DNA of 52,493 nt from Bacteroidota bacterium (GTDB lineage Bacteria > Bacteroidota > Bacteroidia > Chitinophagales > Chitinophagaceae), in the NCBI GenBank assembly GCA_022708055.1, contig JAKIZK010000005.1, positions 1 through 52,493 of the forward strand, given 5' to 3'. The first letter of the stretch is position 1. Each line of letters opens with the position of its first letter. Shown in pieces: positions 8,314-16,894 of this stretch. The position numbers were made by a program, and so were the translations under genes. The notes under the pieces are model-generated. The model had not been told where the DNA came from. It ran no database searches and was given only the letters and a program-made list of their open reading frames with translations.

Positions 8314-8727
8314 ATGAAAAAGATTCATATCATTATGCTTGTTCTCATTGCAGGCGCCATTGCTTTTTTAGTTACTTTCTTAAAAGGAGCATCCACTTAT
8401 GAAACAGTGGCACAGGCAAAAGAAAATCCCGGCAAGTTTGTACACGTTTCAGTAAAACTGGATAAATCAAAACCAGTTGATTATAATGCACAAAAAGATC
8501 CTAATTATTTGAGTTTTCAGGCAATTGATTCTGAAGATTCATTGCAATCTATGAAAGTGGTTTATCGTAAAGGCGCCCGACATGATTTGCAATTGGCTAC
8601 CAAACTGGTTTTGAAAGGAAAGTTTAAAGACGGACAGTTTGAGTGTAATGATATTCAAACCAAATGCCCTTCAAAATATAAAGACGCAGGTGCTACCGAA
8701 CATCCGCAAAACCCAATAGTTAATTAA
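8314..8727 (+). CDS. ccmE: Cytochrome c maturation heme chaperone CcmE, Cys-type
   Basis: CcmE carries heme covalently in the periplasm and hands it to the CcmF heme lyase for attachment to c-type cytochromes. The 137-aa protein has one N-terminal membrane anchor (about residues 5-23) and a small OB-fold beta domain ending in LVLKGKFKDGQFECNDIQTK. Classical CcmE attaches heme through His in an HxxxY motif. Here the same place reads CPSKY (118-122), the CxxxY form known from Cys-type CcmE of some sulfate reducers and archaea. It lies 12 nt upstream of the ccmF-like gene, confirming the pathway. Fold and role are well supported; heme linkage through C118 is inferred from the family. Confidence 0.88.
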   Translation: MKKIHIIMLVLIAGAIAFLVTFLKGASTYETVAQAKENPGKFVHVSVKLDKSKPVDYNAQKDPNYLSFQAIDSEDSLQSMKVVYRKGARHDLQLATKLVLKGKFKDGQFECNDIQTKCPSKYKDAGATEHPQNPIVN

Positions 8728-8739
8728 TATTTATCAGGA

Positions 8740-11325
8740 ATGCATTACCCCGGCGAGCATCTTTTACCTGGACAGTTAGGCTATTTTTTTGTAGTATTAT
8801 CTTTAGTGGCATCTTTGGTTGCTACATTCTCATATTTCAAGGCCACTACCAGCAAAATTCAGGAAGATACTGTTTACTGGAAACGTCTGGCCCGCTGGTC
8901 TTTTATCATTGAATCTGTTTCCGTTTTTGCCATATTTGGTTTACTTATTTACATTCTTACGCAGCATTTATTTGAATATAAATATGCCTGGCAGCATAGT
9001 AGCAAAACATTGGAATTTAAATACATTTTTGCTTCTATTTGGGAAGGACAGGAAGGCAGTTTTCTGCTCTGGAGTTTTTGGCATTGTATTTTGGGATTAA
9101 TATTAATAAAAACCGGTAAACAATGGGAAGCACCGGTGATGACGGTGGTAAGTTTTGCGCAGTTTTGTTTGGGCACCATGATTATTGGTATTTACATCTT
9201 CAATCAAAAACTGGGGTCCAATCCATTTGTACTGCTTAGAGAATCCGGCATTTTTGATAACGCTCCGGGTATGCACGTTGATTTCAATCTGGCAAACCCT
9301 ATAAGACCCGATTATCTTTCGCTTCCACAAATGAAAGATGGCAACGACCTGAATATTCTGCTACAGAATTATTGGATGGTCATTCACCCTCCATTCCTAT
9401 TTCTTGGTTTTGCTTCTACCTTAATTCCATTTGCTTTTGTAGTAGCCGGGCTGTGGATCAAAAAGTCGGCAGAAAGTATGAAGATGGTATTGCCCTGGGC
9501 TTTATTTGCTTCTGCCGCATTGGGTGTAGGTATTATGATGGGTGCAGCATGGGCTTATGAGTCGCTCAATTTTGGCGGCTACTGGGCTTGGGATCCTGTA
9601 GAAAATGCATCATTAGTTCCCTGGCTCGTACTCATTGCTGGAATACATACATTATTGATTTACAAACACACAGGTCGCTCACTTAAAGCAACACTTTCGT
9701 TTTTTATCGTTGCTTTCTGGCTTATTATTTATTCTACATTTCTCACCCGTAGCGGCATATTAGGCGATACCTCGGTTCATGCATTTACCGACCTGGGTAT
9801 GAACCTTCAGCTTTTTCTTTTCATGTATTTAGTTATTTGGCTTCCGGGAATATTATTTGCAAAAAATAAAAATCAACGCAATATTGGTGCTATCATATCT
9901 GTGGGAATATTACCGATCCTGTATTTGCTGAATTTTGCATGGCTGGGAATGCTTGCCTTAATTGCCGGAGTGATTTACACGATTTACCAATCTTCATCTT
10001 CAGTACCCACCATCAGAAGCGAAGAAAACACAAGTTCCCGCGAATTTTGGATGTTTATTGGTTCATTAATGTTTTTCTTATCCGCCATTATCATCATCAT
10101 TCAGACTTCTTTACCGGTTTTCAATAAAGTTTTTGGCAAAGACGTAGCTCCTCCTGAAGATCCTGAATTTGCTTACAACAGCATTCAGATTTTTGTTGCC
10201 ATCATTGTAGCAATTCTAACTGCCGTAACACAATATTTAAAATACAAGGATACAGGCTATAGATTTTTCTGGAAGAAGATTCTAATACCCTCCATTCTTT
10301 CGCTGATAATTGCAACGGCTATTGTGGCCTTTGGCCAAATTGATTATGTAAAAAAAGGACCCGTTTTTAAAGCATCCATCTGGTTGGCATTAATTTGCAG
10401 CATTTATGCCATCATCGCCAATGCATCTTATATCTGGATTGGATTAAAAGGAAAGCTAAAGCTTGCCGGTGGGTCTGTAGCGCATTTGGGTTTTGGTATG
10501 GTTTTGTTGGGCATTCTGGTTTCATCATCAAATAAAGAAACACTTTCCAATAATGTGAATGGTATTCCGGTGCCACTGGCAAATACGGAAAATCCTGCTG
10601 AGAATCTTACACTGGTACAAGGCCTTCGCACCGATATGGGTAAATACTGGGTTACTTATGAAAAAGATTCATCATTATCCCAAAAACCAAAAACCTTTTT
10701 TAAGCTGAAATTTGACGCTAAAAATGGTAAAGAAAATTTTACACTGCAACCCAATGCATTTGTAAATTATAAAATGGAAGGCCTACAGGCCAATCCCGAT
10801 GCAAAACATTTCTGGGATCACGATGTTTTTGTTTACATCACATCGATACCCGATCCGGAACGAAAACCCGATACTTCCAGTTTTCGCAGTCAGTGGATGA
10901 AAGCCGGCGACACGGCTTTTTACTCAGGCGGTTTTATGGTACTTGAAAGATTTGTAACAGAAGACAGTGTACCCAATGCAAACTTTAATCCCGGCGATTT
11001 GGCAACGGCTGGCACCTTTAAAGTATTCTCCAAAAATGGAACTTCGTATGAATCAACTCCACTCCTGCTAAACCGTGGCGGACAAAATGAATCCTACACA
11101 GACACTGTGCTATCTGAAAATCTGGTTTTAAAAATTAATAAGGCCGAAGGCAATAGAATTGAAGCAGGCATTAAAGACTCTGATTTTTTGATGAAGTATG
11201 TAACGATTAAAGCTTACAAGTTTCCATTTATCAGTTTGCTTTGGCTCGGTGTCATCATTACGGTTGTGGGCATCATCATCAGTATGGCCAGGCGCATTGC
11301 TTTAAACCGGAAAGACGCAGCATAG
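8740..11325 (+). CDS. ccmF: CcmF/CcsA-family cytochrome c heme lyase, enlarged
   Basis: An 861-aa polytopic membrane protein of the heme-handling superfamily. The tryptophan-rich WWD motif is present as GGYWAWDPVENASLVPW (about 278-294). Flanking histidines include IHPPFLFLGF (about 215-224) and the STFLTRSGIL block. There are about 14-15 membrane helices. Between the last two is a large extracytoplasmic domain (about 590-825) that makes the protein some 200 residues longer than the classical proteobacterial CcmF. It probably attaches heme to apocytochromes c in the periplasm, receiving it from the adjacent CcmE. No ccmABCD or ccmGH genes are visible here, so the rest of the pathway must lie elsewhere. 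The symbol is by family similarity. Confidence 0.88.
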   Translation: MHYPGEHLLPGQLGYFFVVLSLVASLVATFSYFKATTSKIQEDTVYWKRLARWSFIIESVSVFAIFGLLIYILTQHLFEYKYAWQHSSKTLEFKYIFASIWEGQEGSFLLWSFWHCILGLILIKTGKQWEAPVMTVVSFAQFCLGTMIIGIYIFNQKLGSNPFVLLRESGIFDNAPGMHVDFNLANPIRPDYLSLPQMKDGNDLNILLQNYWMVIHPPFLFLGFASTLIPFAFVVAGLWIKKSAESMKMVLPWALFASAALGVGIMMGAAWAYESLNFGGYWAWDPVENASLVPWLVLIAGIHTLLIYKHTGRSLKATLSFFIVAFWLIIYSTFLTRSGILGDTSVHAFTDLGMNLQLFLFMYLVIWLPGILFAKNKNQRNIGAIISVGILPILYLLNFAWLGMLALIAGVIYTIYQSSSSVPTIRSEENTSSREFWMFIGSLMFFLSAIIIIIQTSLPVFNKVFGKDVAPPEDPEFAYNSIQIFVAIIVAILTAVTQYLKYKDTGYRFFWKKILIPSILSLIIATAIVAFGQIDYVKKGPVFKASIWLALICSIYAIIANASYIWIGLKGKLKLAGGSVAHLGFGMVLLGILVSSSNKETLSNNVNGIPVPLANTENPAENLTLVQGLRTDMGKYWVTYEKDSSLSQKPKTFFKLKFDAKNGKENFTLQPNAFVNYKMEGLQANPDAKHFWDHDVFVYITSIPDPERKPDTSSFRSQWMKAGDTAFYSGGFMVLERFVTEDSVPNANFNPGDLATAGTFKVFSKNGTSYESTPLLLNRGGQNESYTDTVLSENLVLKINKAEGNRIEAGIKDSDFLMKYVTIKAYKFPFISLLWLGVIITVVGIIISMARRIALNRKDAA

Positions 11326-11422
11326 TCTTAATTTTTGCAATTATTTCTATTTTAACTATTCGTGTAGCATACAGCGTATGTTGTAGTTTTACTGTCTTGA
11401 AATAATAGCTTAACGGCATCCT

Positions 11423-12136
11423 TTGAAACTTTTTGTAAAATATAGAATCTTGTGCTTTGCAATTGTATTATTAAAGTTTTCTGTATTTGCATCTTCCGCA
11501 CAGGTTCAGTATAGCGATACCACTTATAAAGACTCTACACAGTATGCCCTGCTGGCCATGAAAGAGCAGGTAAAAAAATGGGGGCCAAATGACACAATCA
11601 TTTTACCGGCAGTATTCTACCATAATGAAATTGTAAATTATAAAGAAGAAGAAATGTTGTGGGTATCTAAACTTTCACCTTCCAAACTATCAAAATACAT
11701 TGCAGAATGGACAAGGCTTCGAAATGCAGTTTATGTAACTTATCCTTATGCCCGCGCCGCAGGTGGTGTTATCAATGATGTAAACAGAAATCTTGTAAAT
11801 GTGCATGACAAAAAAGAGCGAAAAGCCTACATCAAATCAAGAGAAAAAGATTTGCGAAAAGAATTTGCCGACCCGTTGGGCGAGCTTTCAGTCTATCAGG
11901 GAAAAATTTTGATGAAACTAATCAACCGGCAAACCGGTAACAACTGTTACGAAATCATCAAAGAATACAAAGGCGGATTGAAAGCAAGACTTTATCAAAC
12001 CGTATTTTGGTTTGTAGGTGGCAGTTTGAAGCAGGAATGGAATCTGAAAGAAAATGATATGGACAGACAAATAGAATCCATCGTAAAAGAAATAGATGGC
12101 AACTGGTATCAAAATCCATATCGGCATACTCCTTAA
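11423..12136 (+). CDS. DUF4294 domain-containing secreted protein
   Basis: A 237-aa protein matching the DUF4294 family of Bacteroidota, function unknown. An N-terminal signal peptide (hydrophobic about 9-22, cleavage near ASSAQ) precedes the conserved helical block around RNAVYVTYPYARAAGGVIND and the KDLRKEFADPLGELSVYQGKI region (split here by several residues). The start is TTG at 11423 (MKLFVKYRIL). No ATG precedes it in frame near the signal peptide. It follows ccmF by 97 nt and precedes bshB1 by 66 nt on the same strand, but a -7 element before bshB1 suggests separate initiation there. Export is well supported; biochemical role is unknown. Confidence 0.75.
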   Translation: MKLFVKYRILCFAIVLLKFSVFASSAQVQYSDTTYKDSTQYALLAMKEQVKKWGPNDTIILPAVFYHNEIVNYKEEEMLWVSKLSPSKLSKYIAEWTRLRNAVYVTYPYARAAGGVINDVNRNLVNVHDKKERKAYIKSREKDLRKEFADPLGELSVYQGKILMKLINRQTGNNCYEIIKEYKGGLKARLYQTVFWFVGGSLKQEWNLKENDMDRQIESIVKEIDGNWYQNPYRHTP

Positions 12137-12168
12137 AACTGAACTTTACAATTCTGTATTGAATCAGG

Positions 12169-12176
12169 TAAATTTG
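12169..12176 (+). promoter_or_regulatory. Candidate -7 promoter element for bshB1
   Basis: TAAATTTG is an exact TAnnTTTG match 26 nt before the bshB1 ATG. No convincing -33 element is visible. Confidence 0.4.
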
Positions 12177-12202
12177 ATGATTATTTCATCAAACATGTTT
12201 CA

Positions 12203-12937
12203 ATGAAATTAGATATTCTGGCCATAGGTGTGCATCCTGACGATGTAGAACTGGGATGCTCAGGCACCCTCATCAATGAAATAAAAAATGGCAAAACCGC
12301 CGGCATAGTGGACCTTACACAAGGCGAGCTGGGCACAAGAGGAACCATAGAAACCCGCTATCATGAAGCAGCCAATGCAGCAATGATTATGGGTGTAGCC
12401 GTCAGAGAAAATCTAAAAATGAGAGATGGATTTTTTGAGAATGATGAAGAAAATAAACTCAAACTGATTACTGCCATCAGAAAATATCAACCACAAATTG
12501 TACTTGCCAATGCCCTACACGACCGGCACCCCGATCATGGACGTGCAGGTAAATTAATTGCAGAAGCTTGTTTCTTATCGGGGCTTTCCAAGATAGAAAC
12601 AAAAGATGAGCATGGAAATATACAGCAAAAATGGAGGCCTGCGTATGTGTTACATTATATACAGGATTGGTATCATGAACCCGATTTAATTATCGACATC
12701 AGTGCATCCTTTGATCAACGTATGAAAGCCATTCAGGCATATACCACTCAGTTTCATACCGAAAATCAGGTAGCCGGGCCGCAAACATATATATCCACAC
12801 CTGATTTTCTGGAAGCCATAATAGCCCGTGCCCGTATGCTGGGCAAAAAGATAGGAGTAAAATTTGCAGAAGGTTATATAACTGAAAAAAAAATCGGCAT
12901 CAGCAGCCTGGATGCTTTAATTCAAATCGAAACTTAA
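12203..12937 (+). CDS. bshB1: Bacillithiol biosynthesis deacetylase BshB1
   Basis: BshB1 is a zinc-dependent N-deacetylase of the LmbE/PIG-L family that converts GlcNAc-malate to GlcN-malate, the second step of bacillithiol synthesis in the cytoplasm. The 244-aa protein shows the metal site HPDD at 11-14, the TQGELGTRG loop (about 39-47) typical of this subgroup, and the second metal motif HPDH at 109-112. The AYTTQFH segment near 194-200 is also characteristic. No bshA or bshC is in the window. The subgroup-specific loop makes BshB1 much more likely than a general LmbE-family deacetylase. Confidence 0.92.
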   Translation: MKLDILAIGVHPDDVELGCSGTLINEIKNGKTAGIVDLTQGELGTRGTIETRYHEAANAAMIMGVAVRENLKMRDGFFENDEENKLKLITAIRKYQPQIVLANALHDRHPDHGRAGKLIAEACFLSGLSKIETKDEHGNIQQKWRPAYVLHYIQDWYHEPDLIIDISASFDQRMKAIQAYTTQFHTENQVAGPQTYISTPDFLEAIIARARMLGKKIGVKFAEGYITEKKIGISSLDALIQIET

Positions 12938-13008
12938 TTTGAAATTACAAAGAGTTGTCAATGCAAAACGAATCATTTTACGAATAAAAACAATGTTTTT
13001 TATAGCCT

Positions 13009-13061
13009 TGATTTACTGTTCATAAAAAACAACCGTTTGACTTTTCAAAGTCAGTAAATCA
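13009..13061. repeat. Nested inverted repeats upstream of the desaturase
   Basis: A perfect 10-bp inverted repeat (TGATTTACTG at 13009-13018, CAGTAAATCA at 13052-13061) encloses a second, compact palindrome TGACTTT-TC-AAAGTCA at 13038-13053. The two share bases 13052-13053, so the corresponding RNA hairpins could not both form fully. The element ends 40 bp before the desaturase ATG, in a 164-bp gap. This is what an operator or a switching leader would look like; no regulator is identified. Confidence 0.55.
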
Positions 13062-13101
13062 TAAATCAATAACGCTTAACTTTACCGCAATACCACTGCA
13101 A

Positions 13102-14178
13102 ATGACAATACCCAAGTTTTCTAACAGAAATCTATCTTTTCATACTGAGCTGAAAAGAAGAATAAACGAATATTTTAAACAGGAAGGAAAAAATCCAACC
13201 GGTAATTTCGGTTTGTATTTAAAAGCGGTGTTGCTCATTGTGGCCTATGTTGGAATTTATGTTCATGTTGTATTCTTTACACCGATAGCCTGGTTAGCCA
13301 TTTTAGAATGTATCATATTGGGAGGTCTTACTGCGGCCATTGGCTTCAATGTAATGCACGATGGAATGCACGGCAGTTTCAGCAGTAAGAAATGGGTAAA
13401 TAAGCTGGCCGGTATTACGCTTAATTTTTTGGGTGCAAATAATTTTATGTGGAAAACCAAACACAATATTATTCATCATACTTATACAAATGTACATGGT
13501 GTGGATGATGATATTGAAGCCAGACCATTTTTAAGATTGTGTGACGAACAGAAACACTACCGCATTCATAAATATCAGCATTGGTATTTTTGGGCTGCCT
13601 ATTCACTGCTCTACTTGTGGTGGGTATTTGTAACGGATTATAAAAAGTATTTCCTAAGAAGAATCGGACCCACTCCACTTCAAAAAATGAAATTAATGGA
13701 TCATATTTCATTCTGGGGTTTTAAATTATTACATGCTTTTCTTTTCATAGGTCTTCCTATCTGGATGGTGGGTTTTCAAGCCTGGTTAATAGGTTTTCTT
13801 CCCTTTGGCCTTTTCTCAGGTTTTGTACTCAGTATTGTTTTCCAATTGGCCCATACGGTAGAGCACACCGATTTTCCTGCGGCCAATATTGAAACTAATA
13901 AAATGGAAGATGAATGGGCAGTGCATCAATTAAAAACAACAGCAAATTTTGCAACCAGAAATCGTTTTTTATCCTGGTGGGTAGGTGGTTTAAATTTTCA
14001 GATTGAGCACCATTTATTCCCACGTATATCTCATGTACACTATCCTGCCATCAGCAAAATTGTAAAAAAAGCCTGTCAGGATTTTGGTATTCAGTATATT
14101 GAATATCCAAGAATGAGGCTGGCTGTAGCATCGCATATTTCGCATCTTAGAAACCTGAGTCGTAAGAATCAGGCATAG
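13102..14178 (+). CDS. Membrane fatty-acid desaturase (acyl-CoA / front-end type)
   Basis: A 358-aa integral membrane di-iron desaturase that inserts a double bond in an acyl chain using O2 and an electron donor. The three histidine boxes are present: HDGMH (about 92-96), HNIIHH (about 117-122), and QIEHH (about 304-308). The Q-x-x-HH form of the last box groups it with the linoleoyl-CoA/delta-6-like desaturases. There are four to five membrane segments, and no cytochrome b5 domain is fused to it. It stands alone behind nested inverted repeats, suggesting specific control, plausibly by temperature or lipid state (inference). Regiospecificity cannot be read from sequence. Confidence 0.9.
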   Translation: MTIPKFSNRNLSFHTELKRRINEYFKQEGKNPTGNFGLYLKAVLLIVAYVGIYVHVVFFTPIAWLAILECIILGGLTAAIGFNVMHDGMHGSFSSKKWVNKLAGITLNFLGANNFMWKTKHNIIHHTYTNVHGVDDDIEARPFLRLCDEQKHYRIHKYQHWYFWAAYSLLYLWWVFVTDYKKYFLRRIGPTPLQKMKLMDHISFWGFKLLHAFLFIGLPIWMVGFQAWLIGFLPFGLFSGFVLSIVFQLAHTVEHTDFPAANIETNKMEDEWAVHQLKTTANFATRNRFLSWWVGGLNFQIEHHLFPRISHVHYPAISKIVKKACQDFGIQYIEYPRMRLAVASHISHLRNLSRKNQA

Positions 14179-14256
14179 TTACTTATCAACATTTGCTTAT
14201 TCTTTTTGTAGCTATCCTAAAGGCGTTTAACTTGCAGCGCTTTTAACTGAAGATCT

Positions 14257-15309
14257 ATGTTAAATATTTCGAACTACGACCCTAATAGTGTTGCTAATCC
14301 CAACCATAACATTTTTGGCCTGCCTACTGATGAAGAATCGGCAAGGCTGGTTATAGTGCCTGTACCCTGGGAGGTAACGGTAAGCTATAATGCAGGCACA
14401 GCCCGTGCTGCCGAAGCAGTTTTCAAAGCCAGTTTTCAGGTTGACTTATTCGACCCCGAATTTCCTGATACCTGGCAACAGGGTTATTACATGCGACATT
14501 CCGATAAGAAGATTTTAATGAAGAGCGACTACCTGCGCAAAGAAGCTGAGCTTTTCATTGATTATATTTCAAAAGGTGAAGAAGTAAGTGCCAACCAGTT
14601 TATGTGTAAAACACTGAAGGAAGTAAACGAAGGAGGTGTATTTTTAAACAATTGGGTTTACGAACAGACCAAAGAATTATTAAATAAAAACAAATTAGTT
14701 GCCCTTTTGGGCGGCGACCATAGTACGCCTTTAGGCTTTTTTAAGGCCATTGGAGAAAAGCATGGTGATTTTGGCATACTTCAAATTGACGCACATTTTG
14801 ATTTAAGAGAAGCTTATGAAGGGTTTACCTATTCTCATGCCAGCATCATGTATAATGCCTTAAAAGAAATTCCGGCAATAAAAAAATTAGTTCAAGCAGG
14901 CATTAGAGATTATGGCAGCGATGAGTATGAGGAAATGAAGAACAGTAATGGCCGCATCGTTACTTTTTTTGATAAGGATATGCGAAACCGGCAGTACGAG
15001 GGCGCCAGCTGGAAATCTATTGCAGAAGAAATAGTAAGTCAGCTACCACAAAGTGTATATATAAGTTTTGATATAGACGGGCTCGACAGAAAGTATTGCC
15101 CATTTACAGGCACACCGGTTCCTGGTGGCTTTGAGCTGGAACAGGTATATTATCTTTTCAGCAAAATTTTAGCTTCGGGTAGAAAACTTATTGGGTTTGA
15201 TTTGAATGAAGTAGGCATAGGCGGCGATACCGACTGGGATGCAAATGTGGGCGCCCGGGTACTTTACAAAATGTGCAACTTACTGGTAGCCAGCAATCCT
15301 GTTACATAA
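14257..15309 (+). CDS. Ureohydrolase family protein (arginase/agmatinase/formimidoylglutamase)
   Basis: A 350-aa cytoplasmic binuclear-manganese ureohydrolase. Metal ligands are visible in GGDHST (about 154-159), DAHFDLR (about 177-183), and FDIDGLD (about 271-277). Members cleave guanidino or formimino groups from arginine, agmatine or formiminoglutamate. The N-terminal extension before the metal site and the divergent SHASIM substrate loop do not let me choose between substrates. The gene is preceded by a plausible promoter (TTTG at 14205-14208, 19 nt, then TAACTTG). It overlaps nothing, but the next gene begins 2 nt after its stop, so that gene is probably cotranscribed. Confidence 0.87.
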   Translation: MLNISNYDPNSVANPNHNIFGLPTDEESARLVIVPVPWEVTVSYNAGTARAAEAVFKASFQVDLFDPEFPDTWQQGYYMRHSDKKILMKSDYLRKEAELFIDYISKGEEVSANQFMCKTLKEVNEGGVFLNNWVYEQTKELLNKNKLVALLGGDHSTPLGFFKAIGEKHGDFGILQIDAHFDLREAYEGFTYSHASIMYNALKEIPAIKKLVQAGIRDYGSDEYEEMKNSNGRIVTFFDKDMRNRQYEGASWKSIAEEIVSQLPQSVYISFDIDGLDRKYCPFTGTPVPGGFELEQVYYLFSKILASGRKLIGFDLNEVGIGGDTDWDANVGARVLYKMCNLLVASNPVT

Positions 15310-15311
15310 TT

Positions 15312-15881
15312 ATGAGTGTTGATGCCTATCATTATGTATTGACGCTAAAAAATGAAAAGCGTAAACTTTATAACCGGATTGGATTTTTCGTGTTATTGGG
15401 GCTTACATTAGCCATTTGCTTTAGAAATTATGTTGTTAATGATTATCAATTCAGATTAAATGTATTTTATCTGCCCATCGCACATTTAATATTTTTGTTT
15501 TTGTTTTTCTATTACCGAAAGACGCAACACAGATTTGGGCTGGAAGTATTTTTTATCATGTGCATTTCCATAAGTGCTTCCCAATCGGAATATGCATTGA
15601 CAGGCATTTCCTTTTTGTTTTTTCTCCTATATCTTTTATCAGTAAAAACAAAGCTGGTGTGTATTGGTGATGAACATATTTTATATCCATCATTCCCAAA
15701 AAGAAAGATAAAATGGAATGATTTAAATAACATTATTTTAAAAGACGGGCTTCTTACTATTGACCTTAATAACAATAAAATCATTCAGCAATTAGTGGAC
15801 GAAAGTGCAAACACAATTAAAGAACCTGAATTCAATAAATTTTGCAATCATTTAGTTCTGAAGAGTCAGCAATTGACATAA
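15312..15881 (+). CDS. Hypothetical membrane protein with C-terminal beta domain
   Basis: A 189-aa unrecognised protein that starts 2 nt after the ureohydrolase stop. It has four predicted membrane helices in the first two thirds: about residues 22-38, 48-67, 74-90 and 95-112. A C-terminal soluble domain of about 75 residues alternates strands and ends in a helix (IGDEHILYPSFPKRKIKW then LTIDLNNNKIIQQ). The shape resembles membrane proteins with a bacterial PH-like domain, but the match is weak. The tight spacing suggests co-translation with the ureohydrolase. Function is unknown. Confidence 0.65.
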   Translation: MSVDAYHYVLTLKNEKRKLYNRIGFFVLLGLTLAICFRNYVVNDYQFRLNVFYLPIAHLIFLFLFFYYRKTQHRFGLEVFFIMCISISASQSEYALTGISFLFFLLYLLSVKTKLVCIGDEHILYPSFPKRKIKWNDLNNIILKDGLLTIDLNNNKIIQQLVDESANTIKEPEFNKFCNHLVLKSQQLT

Positions 15882-15883
15882 AA

Positions 15884-15909
15884 AAAGCTCCGATGCAAAA
15901 CCGGAGCCT
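15884..15909 (-). terminator. Intrinsic terminator of the FKBP gene
   Basis: Stem GCTCCG (15887-15892) pairs with CGGAGC (15902-15907) around a 9-nt loop. On the minus strand the hairpin is followed by seven U, giving a good Rho-independent terminator for the FKBP lipoprotein. The plus-strand U run is weak, so it may also serve the gene ending at 15881, but less well. Confidence 0.75.
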
Positions 15910-15930
15910 TTACAGATAGCTTCAGCAGTA

Positions 15931-16401
15931 CTAAAGTACATCAACTAAGTCTATCTCAAAATAGAGAACGGAATTACTTGGCACTGGGCCATATCCTTTA
16001 CATCCATAACCCAAAGACGAAGGAATGATTAATCTTATTTTGCCCCCTTCATTAATTAATGGGAGCCCGATTTGCCAACCTTTGATTAAGCTGTTCAGCG
16101 TATAAGGACCGGCAGGGTCTGTAGTCGTTTGGTCAAAAATCTGGTCATTCATCAATCTGCCTTTATAGTTTACTTTCACAAGTGAAGTTGCTGCGGGTGC
16201 AGGGCCAGTACCCTGAGTGATGATTTGATAATAAATACCACTGGAATGTGCAGTAGCCGTAATGCCATGTGTAGAAGCATAATTGAGGATAGTGCCCTCT
16301 TCGCTTGATGGAGTTTTGTCTTTACAAATACCATCTTTTATACAAGATGAAAAACTAAAAGCAATACCGACTAACAGAAGAGATAAAAAGACTTTTTTCA
16401 T
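15931..16401 (-). CDS. FKBP-type peptidyl-prolyl cis-trans isomerase lipoprotein
   Basis: A 156-aa lipoprotein. The signal peptide ends in the lipobox FSSC, with Cys20 as the lipidated residue, so the protein is membrane-anchored facing the periplasm. Residues about 57-156 form an FKBP domain (GTGPAPAATSLVKVNYKGRL, then FDQTT, the GWQIGLPLINEGGKIRLIIPSS core, GYG, and the final VLYFEIDLVDV). FKBPs speed proline isomerisation in folding proteins. An intrinsic terminator follows directly. The gene is on the minus strand, with 63 nt to the small membrane protein upstream. Confidence 0.9.
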   Translation of the reverse strand: MKKVFLSLLLVGIAFSFSSCIKDGICKDKTPSSEEGTILNYASTHGITATAHSSGIYYQIITQGTGPAPAATSLVKVNYKGRLMNDQIFDQTTTDPAGPYTLNSLIKGWQIGLPLINEGGKIRLIIPSSLGYGCKGYGPVPSNSVLYFEIDLVDVL

Positions 16402-16464
16402 TTTTTTAAATGTTTCAGATTAAAAGACCATTTTAAGATTAATATAGCTGCAAATATTTATAAT

Positions 16465-16779
16465 TTATTTATCCATTTTTGATTTTAATTCTCTAAACCG
16501 CTGTTCATTAATATCCCATTTATGTTTGGCCGAAAAAATAACAATAAATGAAACGATTAGTAATGCCGCAATCAACAAAACAATCACAAAGGATTTACTC
16601 TCGGTACGTAACACCATATCAGCCCGAGTGTACCATCCCGAGAAAAAATTAACAAATGTGGCAATCACTAATGCTACGCCCAAGGGAAGCCCTGCATACA
16701 GATAATGCAAAACCTTCTTTTTTTGAAGCCGGTTGGCTTCCCAATACTTCACAAATTCTTGTTCATCAGGTTTGAGCAT
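16465..16779 (-). CDS. Small two-helix membrane protein, unknown function
   Basis: A 104-aa protein with a charged N-terminal helix (MLKPDEQEFVKYWEANRLQ, basic and acidic residues mixed), two membrane helices (about 28-46 and 63-81), and a charged C-terminal tail. No family is recognised. A consensus -7 element (TATCTTTG) lies 44 nt upstream on the same strand, which supports it as a real gene. It may be cotranscribed with the FKBP lipoprotein 63 nt downstream. Confidence 0.65.
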   Translation of the reverse strand: MLKPDEQEFVKYWEANRLQKKKVLHYLYAGLPLGVALVIATFVNFFSGWYTRADMVLRTESKSFVIVLLIAALLIVSFIVIFSAKHKWDINEQRFRELKSKMDK

Positions 16780-16822
16780 AATTTACCGCATTATTATTCA
16801 AAAAATGCTAAAAAACAGTTTG

Positions 16823-16830
16823 CAAAGATA
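16823..16830 (-). promoter_or_regulatory. Candidate -7 promoter element for the small membrane protein
   Basis: The minus strand reads TATCTTTG, an exact TAnnTTTG match 44 nt upstream of the ATG at 16779. A TTTG at 16857-16860 lies 26 nt further upstream, slightly beyond the usual -33 spacing. Confidence 0.45.
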
Positions 16831-16894
16831 AATAGCAATTGATGCGCTTGCATGGCCAAAACAAAATATTTATCTTACACACAAAAAATAATCT

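Noticed and set aside
11371-11383. CATAC-AGC-GTATG palindrome before the DUF4294 gene as an operator.
   Set aside because: The arms are only 5 bp and no promoter element is associated, so chance is sufficient.
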